NCBI RefSeq assembly: GCF_042431545.1
Contig: NZ_JBHLYX010000003.1
Length of the DNA stretch: 64,000 nucleotides
Direction: 5' to 3' (one strand)
Source: Pseudoalteromonas xiamenensis
GTDB lineage: Bacteria > Pseudomonadota > Gammaproteobacteria > Enterobacterales > Alteromonadaceae
The notes beneath the pieces are model-generated. The model was given only the letters and a program-made list of their open reading frames with translations. It had not been told where the DNA came from and searched no databases. Shown one piece after another: positions 25,744 through 34,894 of this stretch; positions within the stretch are counted from its first letter, which is position 1, and each line of letters begins with the position of its first letter. The position numbers and the translations under genes were made by a program.

Positions 25744-26865
25744 GTGAAAGTCTTAACCGTGTTTGGCACTCGTCCAGAAGCAATAAAAATGGCACCGCTC
25801 GTTAAAGCGCTAGAAAACGATTCTAGATTCTATGCAAAAGTATGTGTTACGGCTCAGCACCGAGAAATGCTCGATCAAGTACTTTCACTTTTCAATATTA
25901 CGCCAGACTACGACCTTAACTTAATGAAAGCAGGCCAAACGTTGCCAGAGGTGACAAGCCGCATACTCCTAGAACTTACCCCTGTTTTAAAAGAGTTCAA
26001 ACCAGACGTAGTGCTAGTTCATGGCGATACGGCAACCACATTTGCAGCAAGTTTAGCTGCTTACTACGAGCAAATTGCAGTCGGTCACGTTGAAGCCGGC
26101 TTAAGAACAGGTAACATTTACTCACCTTGGCCAGAAGAAGCAAACCGAAAGTTAACAGGGGCGTTAACAACTTATCACTTTGCGCCTACAGAAGCTTCAA
26201 AACAAAATCTATTAAACGAAAGTTATCCAGAAAGTTCGATTTATGTAACTGGTAATACAGTTATAGACGCGCTATTACGAGTTAAAGAGCAAATTGAAAC
26301 CGATGACGATTTGAATTCGAAGCTAGCCGCAAACTTTCCATTTTTAGATGAAAATAAAAAGATGATTCTGGTAACAGGTCATCGCAGAGAAAGTTTTGGC
26401 AGTGGCTTTGAGCGCATTTGTGAGGCTTTAGTCAAGGTAGCAAAGCAACATCCTGATGTTCAAATTGTTTATCCCGTCCATTTAAATCCAAATGTGCAAG
26501 AGCCCGTCAATCGCATTCTTAATGGCGTATCTAATATAATACTAATTGAACCGCAACAATATCTACCTTTTGTGTACTTGATGAATAGAGCTTATATTAT
26601 CTTAACTGATTCTGGAGGTATTCAAGAAGAAGCACCAAGCCTAGGTAAACCAGTTTTAGTTATGCGTGATACAACCGAGCGACCAGAAGCCATTGATTCA
26701 GGTTGTATTTTGCTTGTTGGAACTAGTGTTGAAAGAATTGTGGAAGGTATTAATAAACTGTTGTTGGATTGTGCTTTTTACATGAGGATAAGTAAAAAAG
26801 TTAATCCTTATGGTACAGGTGATGCTAGTGAGAAAATACTAGAATATCTAATAAATAATAAATAA
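25744..26865 (+). CDS. wecB: UDP-N-acetylglucosamine 2-epimerase (non-hydrolysing)
   Basis: A 373-residue epimerase closely resembling E. coli WecB: VLTVFGTRPEAIKMAPLV at the N-terminus, CVTAQHREMLDQVL, HVEAGLRTG, YSPWPEEANR, VTGHRRESFG and LTDSGGIQEEAPSLGKPVLV. It converts UDP-GlcNAc to UDP-ManNAc. No WecC-type UDP-ManNAc dehydrogenase is visible in the window, so the product may be used as ManNAc. Alternatively the enzyme could serve as a WbpI-like epimerase for the diamino-uronate, which is less likely from sequence. The codon use resembles housekeeping-like neighbours, unlike the AT-rich genes that follow. Confidence 0.92.
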   Translation: MKVLTVFGTRPEAIKMAPLVKALENDSRFYAKVCVTAQHREMLDQVLSLFNITPDYDLNLMKAGQTLPEVTSRILLELTPVLKEFKPDVVLVHGDTATTFAASLAAYYEQIAVGHVEAGLRTGNIYSPWPEEANRKLTGALTTYHFAPTEASKQNLLNESYPESSIYVTGNTVIDALLRVKEQIETDDDLNSKLAANFPFLDENKKMILVTGHRRESFGSGFERICEALVKVAKQHPDVQIVYPVHLNPNVQEPVNRILNGVSNIILIEPQQYLPFVYLMNRAYIILTDSGGIQEEAPSLGKPVLVMRDTTERPEAIDSGCILLVGTSVERIVEGINKLLLDCAFYMRISKKVNPYGTGDASEKILEYLINNK

Positions 26866-26894
26866 TAGATAGTAAGGGGTAATAACTGCAGTCA

Positions 26895-28142
26895 ATGGAT
26901 AATGAAATGGAAAAGGTGAGTAATATTAAAGTTAATGTTTTCTCTTTTATAAGTAACTACCTTCCTTCGCTGCTGAGCTCGTTGATAATTAGAGGAGGGG
27001 CTATATTTTGTTTTATTTTATTTGGAAGGTTTTTAAGTTTAGAGGAGTTCTCCGATTTTTCATTTGCGTATAATTTCTCCATGATTTTGGCTGGCTTAAT
27101 TGTATCACCATTAATAAGTGTTTATTCACGGTACAATGAAGAGTTTGGTTTTTGTTTTATTAGAACGATGAACCTTATTTTTCTGTTTATGTTTGTTTTT
27201 ACTTTGTTGATGTTTCTCTTGCCTTATCAATCAATCTCTTTTGTGGCTTCTTTGTTAGTAGTTTTTGTTTTCTTTTTCATTTCTCAGTATGTTTTCATAG
27301 ATCTTCACTATTTTGATATGGAATATGTATATCCTTTAATTACTGTGTTTAGCTCTGCGTTAATGTGGGGAGGGCTTTTTTATATTTATTTTTTTGGTTT
27401 TTATTCAATAGGTGATTTTTTAGTTTTTGTCTTTATTTTTATTGTTTTTTATTTTGTTTTAAACGGAATATATAATGGTTATGTATTAAAGGGGGAGGGC
27501 AGAATAAGTGGGTTTACTATAACTGGTTGGAAGTTGCTGTTTTTATTTAGGAAGTTAATGCCCGTTATAAGTTCTTCTTTGGTGGCAGGTTTTGGTTTTG
27601 CTTTGTTTTTCTATGTTATTAATGAACGCAATATACAGTCGCAGGAGCAGAAAGCTGTCTTTAATGTTGCATATCAATGGTTTCAAGTTGTAGTTTTTTT
27701 TTCTGTAGCTTTAAATTCTAAGTTACTCCTAACGTTGAATAAAAATAATAAACCAGAGATGGAATGCTTCAAGATAATGTTGTTGTGTTTTTGTTTGTAT
27801 TTTTTTGCGTTGCTTGTCTATGTAGTATTTTCAACCTTTTATGTTGGCTTGGATAAAGGTCTTATATTGGAGGTTGGCCTTGTTATAATATCAGCCTCTT
27901 TGTTGTCTGCGTTATCAAATGTAGTTGGTGTATATTTGCTATATAAGGAGCAATTAAAGTTGGGGTTCTGGTTGAATATAGTTTGGGTTGTAAATCTCTA
28001 TGTTATTTATTTTGTTGTATTTAACGGTTCGGGTCTTTCAATTCATGTGGCTTTATCCATACTAATCTCCTATTTTTGTCATTTTGTTGTGTTAATTTTA
28101 TTTGCTTCGAGGCTAGGTTATGCGCGTTCTTTACATAAGTAG
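26895..28142 (+). CDS. wzx: Polysaccharide flippase (Wzx type), second copy
   Basis: A 415-residue, extremely hydrophobic protein with about 12 membrane segments and a MOP-superfamily N-terminus (SSLIIRGGAIFCFILFGRFLSLEEFSDFSFAY). It is far richer in AT and in phenylalanine than the flippase at 17910, and is not a recent duplicate of it. It starts the horizontally acquired core of the capsule locus (26.9-32.7 kb) and overlaps the next glycosyltransferase gene by 23 bp. An alternative ATG at 26907 is possible. Confidence 0.82.
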   Translation: MDNEMEKVSNIKVNVFSFISNYLPSLLSSLIIRGGAIFCFILFGRFLSLEEFSDFSFAYNFSMILAGLIVSPLISVYSRYNEEFGFCFIRTMNLIFLFMFVFTLLMFLLPYQSISFVASLLVVFVFFFISQYVFIDLHYFDMEYVYPLITVFSSALMWGGLFYIYFFGFYSIGDFLVFVFIFIVFYFVLNGIYNGYVLKGEGRISGFTITGWKLLFLFRKLMPVISSSLVAGFGFALFFYVINERNIQSQEQKAVFNVAYQWFQVVVFFSVALNSKLLLTLNKNNKPEMECFKIMLLCFCLYFFALLVYVVFSTFYVGLDKGLILEVGLVIISASLLSALSNVVGVYLLYKEQLKLGFWLNIVWVVNLYVIYFVVFNGSGLSIHVALSILISYFCHFVVLILFASRLGYARSLHK

Positions 28143-29328
28143 TTCTTTACCACCAAATCACGATTCTCAAACCATAAGAAATGGCCATTTTATCAGCGCC
28201 TTAACCAGAGGTGGTGTCACTGTAGATACGTTGTCTGTTGATTCAGAAAGTTTTTCCGAGAAGAATTTTTACGGTACATCGAAAAACTATAGTTCGGAAG
28301 CTCCATTGTTGTTAAGGGTTATAAATTTAGTTCGATCTAAGTTAGGGAAGTATATTGTAAGCAATATTTTGCACTTTATTGTCGCGCCTGATTTATACGT
28401 GGGGTGGCGTAAAAAAGCATTAAAGGTTTTTGTTGATAATGATTTTGAGTATGATTTAATTGTTTCTGCTTCGGGTTCTTATATAGCCCATGTTATAGCC
28501 TTTAATATGAGTGTAAAATATTCCGTGCCATTTGTTTGTGATTTCGGAGACCCATGGGCTTATAATCCCATATGGCCTGAAAATATGTGGCATAAAAAAT
28601 TAATCAATAAGTACTATGAGAGTAAGGTGTTGAATGCAACTTCCTCCGTAGTTTTTACAAATGAATCGACCTGCAATTTTTATAAAAGCAAATATAATGG
28701 AATTAACTCCGTTGTAATCCCTATGGGGTATAATAAGCGATTAGAGGCGAAAGAGTGGGAGTTGTCACCAGCAAAATTAGATGTAATAAAGTTTTCACAT
28801 ATAGGAGTGGCTTATAGAAAATCGAGAAATTTATTACCTCTAATAAACGCTTTAGGGCGACATGAAGGGATAGCGCTCAACATCATCGGACCTCACAGTA
28901 CAGAGTTTTCAAAGGTAGCAAAAGCTTGTGATTACAAAAATGTCTATTTTTTAGGTAAAGTGAGTTATGAGGAATCAGAAAAATTACTTGATTTAGCTGA
29001 TGTGAATGTTGTTGTAGGTAACACAGGTGGGTTACAGATACCTGGTAAGCTATATTCTGTTATAGGTATCGCGAAACCACTTTTTTACATATCACAAGAA
29101 AATAGTGACCCAGCCATAGCGCTGCTAAGTAAGTTGCCAGGATGTATTGTAGTGAAAAATGATTGCGCCTCATTACAGGAGGCTGCTTTTAGAGTAAGAG
29201 ATAACTATCCTGAATATTTATCCGAGGCTAGAGAAAGAACGAAGCTTCCCTTAGTTGAAGCTCTTAGTTGGGAGTGTATTGGAACTAGCTTCCTAAAGCA
29301 TATTAAGTCAATTACTCAAGATTTTTAA
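28120..29328 (+). CDS. Glycosyltransferase, GT4-like
   Basis: A 402-residue GT-B enzyme. The N-terminus VLYISSSLPPNHDSQTIRNGHFISAL is a typical acceptor domain. The middle has CDFGDPWAYNP and VVFTNEST, and the donor half has FLGKVSYEESEKLLDLADVNVVVGNTGGLQIPGKLYSVIGIAKPL. This last stretch replaces the usual E-x7-E with a Q-I-P-G-K-L-Y version seen in some capsule transferases. AT-rich, coupled to wzx by overlap and to the polymerase gene by a 1-bp gap. Sugar specificity unknown. Confidence 0.78.
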   Translation: MRVLYISSSLPPNHDSQTIRNGHFISALTRGGVTVDTLSVDSESFSEKNFYGTSKNYSSEAPLLLRVINLVRSKLGKYIVSNILHFIVAPDLYVGWRKKALKVFVDNDFEYDLIVSASGSYIAHVIAFNMSVKYSVPFVCDFGDPWAYNPIWPENMWHKKLINKYYESKVLNATSSVVFTNESTCNFYKSKYNGINSVVIPMGYNKRLEAKEWELSPAKLDVIKFSHIGVAYRKSRNLLPLINALGRHEGIALNIIGPHSTEFSKVAKACDYKNVYFLGKVSYEESEKLLDLADVNVVVGNTGGLQIPGKLYSVIGIAKPLFYISQENSDPAIALLSKLPGCIVVKNDCASLQEAAFRVRDNYPEYLSEARERTKLPLVEALSWECIGTSFLKHIKSITQDF

Positions 29329-29329
29329 T

Positions 29330-30583
29330 ATGAACCTTTTTTTATTTTTAATGTCATGTATTTTTTTAACGCTCGCGATAAAGAGGTCAATTAATGAAGG
29401 GTTGATAATTTCGCCCTACTTGATCGTTGTTTTGGTTTTTTTTATGACGCTTGCATATCCGCTTTTGAGTAATCAGAATGATTTTTCAGTGGATTATTTA
29501 GTGCTAATTTCAATAGTTCTTCTTTCGTTTTTTATTTTTTTAGTTTTTATTCCAGATAGCAAATGGTTTTCGCGTAGGCTTAGTTTGACTAAGTCGAGAT
29601 GTATATCTGATTTCCTAGTGAATGCTTTGTCCTTTGTGTATTTTTTGATTGTTTTTAATGATATAGTGGTGTCGACGTCAGGTTTTAGTAGTCTTGGTGA
29701 TTTTGTTTTTAGGGATAGAGTTTCTGCGTATTTAAGTGGCGGGATTGCAAAGGGAAGTGCGTTACAGTTGGTGTCTTTAATTCCTTCAATTTGTTATTAT
29801 ATTTTAATTGGAAAGAGTTTGAATAGAGGTAGATACCTGCTTTCCTTTTTTTTGGTGTTTTATCTTGTTGTTTATTACTTTTTAACTGCCAATACGAGAT
29901 TGCCTATATTGTTCCCGTTGGCTGCTTTTTTTTCATATATTATGTATTTCAAATATAATAATTTGACTAAGAAGCATGGTTTTTTGATATTGGCATTTAG
30001 TGTTTGTTTTGTTTTTTTGTTTGGCTTTTTCTCCAATCTAATTCGTCATGGAATTAAGGGTCTTGAAACAGATGTTTTATCTGGTATGCATCAGCAAAAT
30101 GTTAATCAGTTTCGGTATCCTGAATGGGTAGAGGATTTGGTAAGTAAAATAAATGGAGATCTAATTCCGCTTGAATATGGTTTTAATTGGTTTGTTATGC
30201 CGCTTGTTAATATTGTGCCTAGATTTATTTGGGAGACTAAGCCTATTACATCGACCTCAAATATACTTTCTGAAAGTGTATATAATATTAAGATTGGGCA
30301 GGGGGATCCGATAACCACCTTTACTATATGGGGGGAGGCATACTGGCAATTTCATTTTTTAGGTGTTTTTCTTGCGTTGTTTTTATTTTTTATGCTTTTT
30401 TTTGTGTTTTCAAATTACGTCCTTAAATATGAGAATACGGAGTTTTATGTTTTCTATGTTTTGATTAATTGGATTCCATTTGTGCGGGCAGAATTACCCG
30501 TTTTTTTTGTTGTTACGCATGTAGTAGCGTTTTTTATAATTGTTCAATGCAGTCGGGTTATTACGTATACTTGGCGGAGGTAA
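29330..30583 (+). CDS. wzy: Polysaccharide polymerase (Wzy type)
   Basis: A 417-residue membrane protein with about 11-12 hydrophobic segments and a large loop around residues 240-330 containing PRFIWETKP and GDPITTFTIWGEAYWQF. That loop is typical of the O-antigen repeat-unit polymerase family where WGE/W-rich loops lie between transmembrane segments. ANTRLPILFPL near residue 185 corresponds to the arginine-bearing region of these proteins. It probably polymerises capsule repeat units in the periplasm. Strong AT bias (runs of T) suggests recent transfer. It lies between glycosyltransferases, as usual. Confidence 0.78.
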   Translation: MNLFLFLMSCIFLTLAIKRSINEGLIISPYLIVVLVFFMTLAYPLLSNQNDFSVDYLVLISIVLLSFFIFLVFIPDSKWFSRRLSLTKSRCISDFLVNALSFVYFLIVFNDIVVSTSGFSSLGDFVFRDRVSAYLSGGIAKGSALQLVSLIPSICYYILIGKSLNRGRYLLSFFLVFYLVVYYFLTANTRLPILFPLAAFFSYIMYFKYNNLTKKHGFLILAFSVCFVFLFGFFSNLIRHGIKGLETDVLSGMHQQNVNQFRYPEWVEDLVSKINGDLIPLEYGFNWFVMPLVNIVPRFIWETKPITSTSNILSESVYNIKIGQGDPITTFTIWGEAYWQFHFLGVFLALFLFFMLFFVFSNYVLKYENTEFYVFYVLINWIPFVRAELPVFFVVTHVVAFFIIVQCSRVITYTWRR

Positions 30584-30587
30584 TGGT

Positions 30588-31634
30588 TTGCTTGTCGTAG
30601 ATATGATTTCCCCTGCCGGTCATCTGGCGCTAAATGAATTTGTAGTCGGTGCATTAAGAAAGTTAGATGGTTCGGGTGTTTGTGGGGTATTTAAAAGGAG
30701 TTATCAGTCACTCAATGATGGCGAGGATTCCAATTTTTGTTATTTTCCCGAATTTAAGCTTTTACGAATAGGCGGGGTAGGTGATGAGCAGGGGTGGCGC
30801 CATTATTTGATGATTTTATTTTTTATGTTTTTCCTATTTTTTAGTCGACCTTTTTTTAATACCTATCGTAATGATAAAAAAGTATTATTTCTTTCGTATA
30901 ACCCTCTAAGTCATTTAGCTTTGTTTGCTGTATTGAAAGTTTTTGGTTTTGATATTTATTGTTTTGAGCATAACTCAATCCCATCTAAGAGAAGTCGCTT
31001 TTTCAATGTTAAGTCGTTTTTCTTCTCTGCTTGCTCAAAGTTTGTGGTGCATTTGGTTTTTGAGGATTATATCTCTGATTATCTTCGTAATGAATATCGC
31101 ACAAAAGTGCTGGTTATACCTCATCCTTGTTTGGCTAGTCCAAGAGTAGGTGATTATTACACTCAGAAAAGTAGTTTGTTATCTTTTTTTTCGCCTAGTG
31201 GTAGCACCAAGAATAGTTTCATAACGCGGCTTGAAACCTATGCGGATGAAATTGGTGCAAAGTTATATATAAAATCCACCTCTTATTCTAGTAGACGGGT
31301 TGATACCATTGTTTCTAAATATTTCGAGAATTATATGGAGCTGATGGGGCGAGTCGATTGCGTTATGATTGGTTGTGATTTTGACTATAGAGTGTCAGGT
31401 GTTTTCTATGAAGCTTTGGCTGCTAAAACCAAGATTTTAATGTCTGATTGCGTTTTTGCACGAAATGTTGGTGATAAGTACCCGAATGTTTTTGTTTTTA
31501 ATCACGACACATTTGCCGATGTCATAAGAGCTTGCAAGGAGCAAGATATTACTGATTATTACAATGTGGAAGCACACAATAAGATTATCGAAACTAAACT
31601 TTCTTTAATTCTAGATGGTAAGGTGGTTAGGTGA
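30588..31634 (+). CDS. Putative glycosyltransferase
   Basis: A 348-residue protein. I place the start at TTG 30588, giving MLVVDMISPAGHLALNEFV, because GGAGG at 30576-30580 is 7 bases upstream and the polymerase stop ends just before it. A longer frame from 30540 would overlap the polymerase by 44 bp. ISPAGHLALNEF at the N-terminus and the C-terminal GCDFDYRVSGVFYEALAAKTKILMSDCVFARNV resemble GT-B transferases of capsule loci, with the FYEALAAKT stretch as the donor-binding helix. There is a hydrophobic segment near residues 65-85. The donor sugar is unknown. Confidence 0.6.
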   Translation: MLVVDMISPAGHLALNEFVVGALRKLDGSGVCGVFKRSYQSLNDGEDSNFCYFPEFKLLRIGGVGDEQGWRHYLMILFFMFFLFFSRPFFNTYRNDKKVLFLSYNPLSHLALFAVLKVFGFDIYCFEHNSIPSKRSRFFNVKSFFFSACSKFVVHLVFEDYISDYLRNEYRTKVLVIPHPCLASPRVGDYYTQKSSLLSFFSPSGSTKNSFITRLETYADEIGAKLYIKSTSYSSRRVDTIVSKYFENYMELMGRVDCVMIGCDFDYRVSGVFYEALAAKTKILMSDCVFARNVGDKYPNVFVFNHDTFADVIRACKEQDITDYYNVEAHNKIIETKLSLILDGKVVR

Positions 31635-32737
31635 AGGTTATATATGTTTATAGTGAACTTCCAGCCTATGTTAGGGTAAAAAAGAATTTATCTATATTGT
31701 CCGATTACTGTACAGACGTTTTGTATGTAGGAGCAAATCGGAATGGCGCCTCTTCATTTGAGTGTGACTTTCCTGATAATGTGGCATGTGAAATATATGA
31801 TAAGGCAATTCCTCATGGTGGTTTTAATTCAATAATTAGCTCATTAGGCTTCGCGAAGTTTGCACTTGAGGTTATAAATGAAAATAAGAGTGATCTGATA
31901 ATTTTTGCGAATGAAGAACTTTTATGGTTGAAGTTTTTTATTAGTTACAAACCTAGGGTTGTCTGTGAAATATTGGATAGTTTGGAAATAAGGACTGTTG
32001 GCTTAGTTTCCTTTTTGAACCCTCTTTTTAAGCTATATTGCCGCTATTTTTATAAAGAATGTTCACATTTAATAGATGTGTCGGAAGCGAGGATTCGACA
32101 CAGAAATGTCGTGCATAAGAATATTTGTTTAATTCCAAATAAGCCTGCTGAATTTGAAATGGAAAAGGCTTTTGTTGAAATTGAGGGAATACACCGAACT
32201 ACTTACATATACGTAAGTGGTTCGATATTGCCTGATATATCAGGTGTTGAAGTTCTCTTGAAAGCGGTTGAGCTTTTGGGGGTGCCTGATTTTAAAATTG
32301 TATATTCAGGGCGTTTGAGGGGGAGATGGGCTGATGAGGTTTTCTTTTCTAACCCTAATGTCATAAATTTGGGTGAGCTAACTTCATCGCAGTCTCTTTT
32401 AGTTGCTCAAAATTCAATCGGAATGTTTGCTTACTATAAGCCTATTAATTTGAACTACATACTAGCTGCTCCGAATAAGGTTGCTGACGCGTTGTATTTG
32501 TCCAAAATTATATTTATTAATTCTGAATGCAAAGTAAGTGAGTTAACTAAAAAGGCAAGTATAGGGTTGACAGCCCGCTTTGATGATTATCAAGCATTGG
32601 CAAATAATATATCTAATGTGTTAAATGAATGTTTCATGCCTTGTTCTCATACTGCCAAGTATGTATATGAGAAAAACTTTAGTGAAAATGCAATATTGCG
32701 TAATTGGGAAAAGGTGCTGCTAAATCATGAATTATAA
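31631..32737 (+). CDS. Glycosyltransferase, GT-B fold
   Basis: A 368-residue protein that starts with GTG overlapping the stop of the preceding gene by 4 bp. VIYVYSELPAYVRVKKNLSILSD opens a GT-B acceptor domain. VCEILDSLEI, SHLIDVSEARI and LIPNKP follow, then the donor domain with YVSGSILPDISGVEVLLKAVELL and IVYSGRLRG. The late ILAAPNKVADALYLSKIIFI replaces the typical E-x7-E. It overlaps gmd by 11 bp. It is one of four capsule-block glycosyltransferases and its linkage is unknown. Confidence 0.7.
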   Translation: MKVIYVYSELPAYVRVKKNLSILSDYCTDVLYVGANRNGASSFECDFPDNVACEIYDKAIPHGGFNSIISSLGFAKFALEVINENKSDLIIFANEELLWLKFFISYKPRVVCEILDSLEIRTVGLVSFLNPLFKLYCRYFYKECSHLIDVSEARIRHRNVVHKNICLIPNKPAEFEMEKAFVEIEGIHRTTYIYVSGSILPDISGVEVLLKAVELLGVPDFKIVYSGRLRGRWADEVFFSNPNVINLGELTSSQSLLVAQNSIGMFAYYKPINLNYILAAPNKVADALYLSKIIFINSECKVSELTKKASIGLTARFDDYQALANNISNVLNECFMPCSHTAKYVYEKNFSENAILRNWEKVLLNHEL

Positions 32738-33848
32738 AGTTGCTCTTATTACAGGTGTTACGGGTCAAGATGGTTCATACTTGGCAGAATTTTTGTTGAA
32801 TAAAGGCTACGAAGTTCATGGCATAAAGCGCCGCGCTTCTAGCTTTAATACAGAGCGTGTTGACCACATTTATCAAGATCGACACGAATCAAACGCAAAG
32901 TTTTTTTTGCACTATGGTGACCTAACAGATACTTCAAACTTAACTCGTATTCTTAAAGAGGTTCAACCAGATGAGGTTTATAACCTCGGTGCACAGAGCC
33001 ATGTTGCAGTTTCATTTGAGGCGCCAGAATATACAGCCGATGTTGATGCAATTGGCACGCTCCGTCTTTTAGAAGCTATTCGCTTTTTAGGTCTTGAGAA
33101 GAAGACTAGGTTTTACCAAGCGTCAACGTCAGAGCTTTACGGCGAAGTCCGTGAAATTCCACAAAAAGAAACCACACCTTTCCATCCGAGATCTCCCTAT
33201 GCTGTCGCTAAAATGTACGCATACTGGATTACGGTAAACTACCGAGAGTCGTATGGTATGTATGCGTGTAACGGTATTCTATTTAACCATGAATCTCCTC
33301 GTCGTGGTGAAACCTTTGTTACTCGCAAGATTACGCGTGGTCTTGCAAATATTTCGCAAGGTTTAGAACACTGCTTATATCTCGGTAATATGGATGCACT
33401 TCGTGATTGGGGTCATGCAAAAGATTACGTCCGCATGCAGTGGATGATGTTGCAACAAGAGCAGCCAGAAGATTTTGTTATTGCAACAGGAAAACAGATT
33501 TCTGTTCGTGAATTTGTTCAACTTTCAGCTAAAGAGCTCGGGATTACACTTGAGTTCAGCGGCAAGGGAGTGGAAGAAATTGCTACAGTCGTTGCAATCG
33601 AAGGCGATACCGCACATGCCCTTAAAGTCGGTGATGTTATTGTGCGAGTTGATCCTCGTTATTTCCGACCTGCAGAAGTTGAAACACTCCTTGGTGATCC
33701 TACGAAGGCTAAAGAAAAGCTTGGTTGGGAGCCTGAGATTACAGTCGAAGAAATGTGTGCAGAAATGGTTCAACATGACTTAGCCAAAGCTAAGCAACAT
33801 GCAATATTAAAATCGCACGGTTATGATATCAGTGTCTCAATAGAGTAA
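32727..33848 (+). CDS. gmd: GDP-mannose 4,6-dehydratase
   Basis: A 373-residue SDR enzyme making GDP-4-keto-6-deoxymannose from GDP-mannose. TGVTGQDGSYLAEFLL, KRRASSFNTERVDHIY, YNLGAQSHVAVSFE, the STSELYG segment and the catalytic YAVAK near residue 157, plus the SPRRGETFVTRKI loop, are diagnostic. Base composition returns abruptly to that of housekeeping genes compared with the AT-rich genes before it. Together with fcl, gmm, manC and manB it forms the GDP-L-fucose set. Confidence 0.97.
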   Translation: MNYKVALITGVTGQDGSYLAEFLLNKGYEVHGIKRRASSFNTERVDHIYQDRHESNAKFFLHYGDLTDTSNLTRILKEVQPDEVYNLGAQSHVAVSFEAPEYTADVDAIGTLRLLEAIRFLGLEKKTRFYQASTSELYGEVREIPQKETTPFHPRSPYAVAKMYAYWITVNYRESYGMYACNGILFNHESPRRGETFVTRKITRGLANISQGLEHCLYLGNMDALRDWGHAKDYVRMQWMMLQQEQPEDFVIATGKQISVREFVQLSAKELGITLEFSGKGVEEIATVVAIEGDTAHALKVGDVIVRVDPRYFRPAEVETLLGDPTKAKEKLGWEPEITVEEMCAEMVQHDLAKAKQHAILKSHGYDISVSIE

Positions 33849-33872
33849 TTGAAAGTTGTGTGAATATTGACG

Positions 33873-33903
33873 AACGCCCAGGTCATTTCTTGGGCGTTTG
33901 TCA
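33873..33903 (+). terminator. Hairpin between gmd and fcl
   Basis: AACGCCCA (33873-33880) and TGGGCGTT (33891-33898) form a perfect 8-bp stem with a 10-base loop, followed by a weak TGTCATT tract. It sits inside the operon, so it may be an attenuator that RfaH-modified polymerase passes, or an RNA-processing stem. Confidence 0.55.
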
Positions 33904-33923
33904 TTCGTCGATTAGGGAAATTT

Positions 33924-34883
33924 ATGAAACGCGTTTTTGTGGCTGGTCATCGTGGTATGGTTGGTTCTGCTATTGTTCGCCAACTCAGTAAAGTCGCAGG
34001 TGTTGAGGTTATAGCTCGTACTCGTTTAGAGCTTGACTTGTTAGATGGTGCTGCGGTCAAGCGATTTTTTGAAACAGAAAATATCGATCAAGTTTATTTA
34101 GCGGCAGCAAAGGTTGGTGGGATCATAGCCAACAATACTTATCCTGCAGAGTTTATATACGAGAACTTAGCGATACAGAATAATATTATCCATAGCGCCC
34201 ATTTATCAGACGTTAATGATTTGCTTTTTTTGGGGTCAAGCTGTATCTATCCTAAGCTTGCAGAACAGCCAATGGGCGAATCCGCGCTGCTTACTGGCGT
34301 GTTAGAGCCAACGAATGAGCCTTACGCCATTGCCAAAATTGCAGGTATAAAAATGTGTGAGTCGTATAACCGTCAATACGGTCGCAATTACCGCTCTGTA
34401 ATGCCAACCAATTTATATGGTGAAAATGATAACTTCCACCCGGAAAACTCTCATGTAATACCTGCATTATTGCGTCGCTTTCATGAAGCAAAATTAGCAG
34501 GAGCTACAGAGGTGGTTGCTTGGGGGAGTGGTAAACCAATGCGCGAATTCTTGCATGTAGATGATATGGCTGCGGCTTCAATCCATGTCATGAATCTAGA
34601 TATTGAAACTTATCAGGCTAATACCCAAGAAATGTTAAGCCACATTAATGTCGGTACAGGTGTTGATTGCACAATTCGCGAGCTTGTAGAGACAGTAGCG
34701 AAAGTTGTTGGCTTTAAAGGGAGTATAGTATTTGATGTATCCAAGCCAGATGGCACTCCTCGCAAACTAATGGATGTTTCAAGATTAAAATCACTCGGTT
34801 GGGAGTACCGTATTTCGTTAGAAGATGGGTTGCTTCGAACTTATAAGTGGTTTTTGGAAAATCAAGATAATTTCAGAAAATAA
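33924..34883 (+). CDS. fcl: GDP-L-fucose synthase
   Basis: A 319-residue bifunctional 3,5-epimerase/4-reductase that turns GDP-4-keto-6-deoxymannose into GDP-L-fucose with NADPH. RVFVAGHRGMVGSAIVRQL is the N-terminal cofactor motif. AAAKVGGIIANNTYPAEFIYENL, SSCIYPKLAEQPM, YAIAK (catalytic) and PTNLYGENDNFHPENSHVIPALLRRFHEA match the family throughout. The ATG at 33924 is chosen over the upstream frame extension because it gives the canonical start and leaves the hairpin outside the gene. Confidence 0.96.
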   Translation: MKRVFVAGHRGMVGSAIVRQLSKVAGVEVIARTRLELDLLDGAAVKRFFETENIDQVYLAAAKVGGIIANNTYPAEFIYENLAIQNNIIHSAHLSDVNDLLFLGSSCIYPKLAEQPMGESALLTGVLEPTNEPYAIAKIAGIKMCESYNRQYGRNYRSVMPTNLYGENDNFHPENSHVIPALLRRFHEAKLAGATEVVAWGSGKPMREFLHVDDMAAASIHVMNLDIETYQANTQEMLSHINVGTGVDCTIRELVETVAKVVGFKGSIVFDVSKPDGTPRKLMDVSRLKSLGWEYRISLEDGLLRTYKWFLENQDNFRK

Positions 34884-34894
34884 GTCATGTTGCG

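Noticed and set aside
25744..26865. WbpI-type 2-epimerase acting on the diamino-uronate
   Set aside because: The sequence follows E. coli WecB closely throughout and lies in the capsule block; UDP-ManNAc synthesis is the simpler reading, though not proven.
30540..30587. Upstream extension of the glycosyltransferase at 30588
   Set aside because: It would overlap the polymerase by 44 bp with no ribosome site, whereas the TTG at 30588 has GGAGG seven bases upstream.
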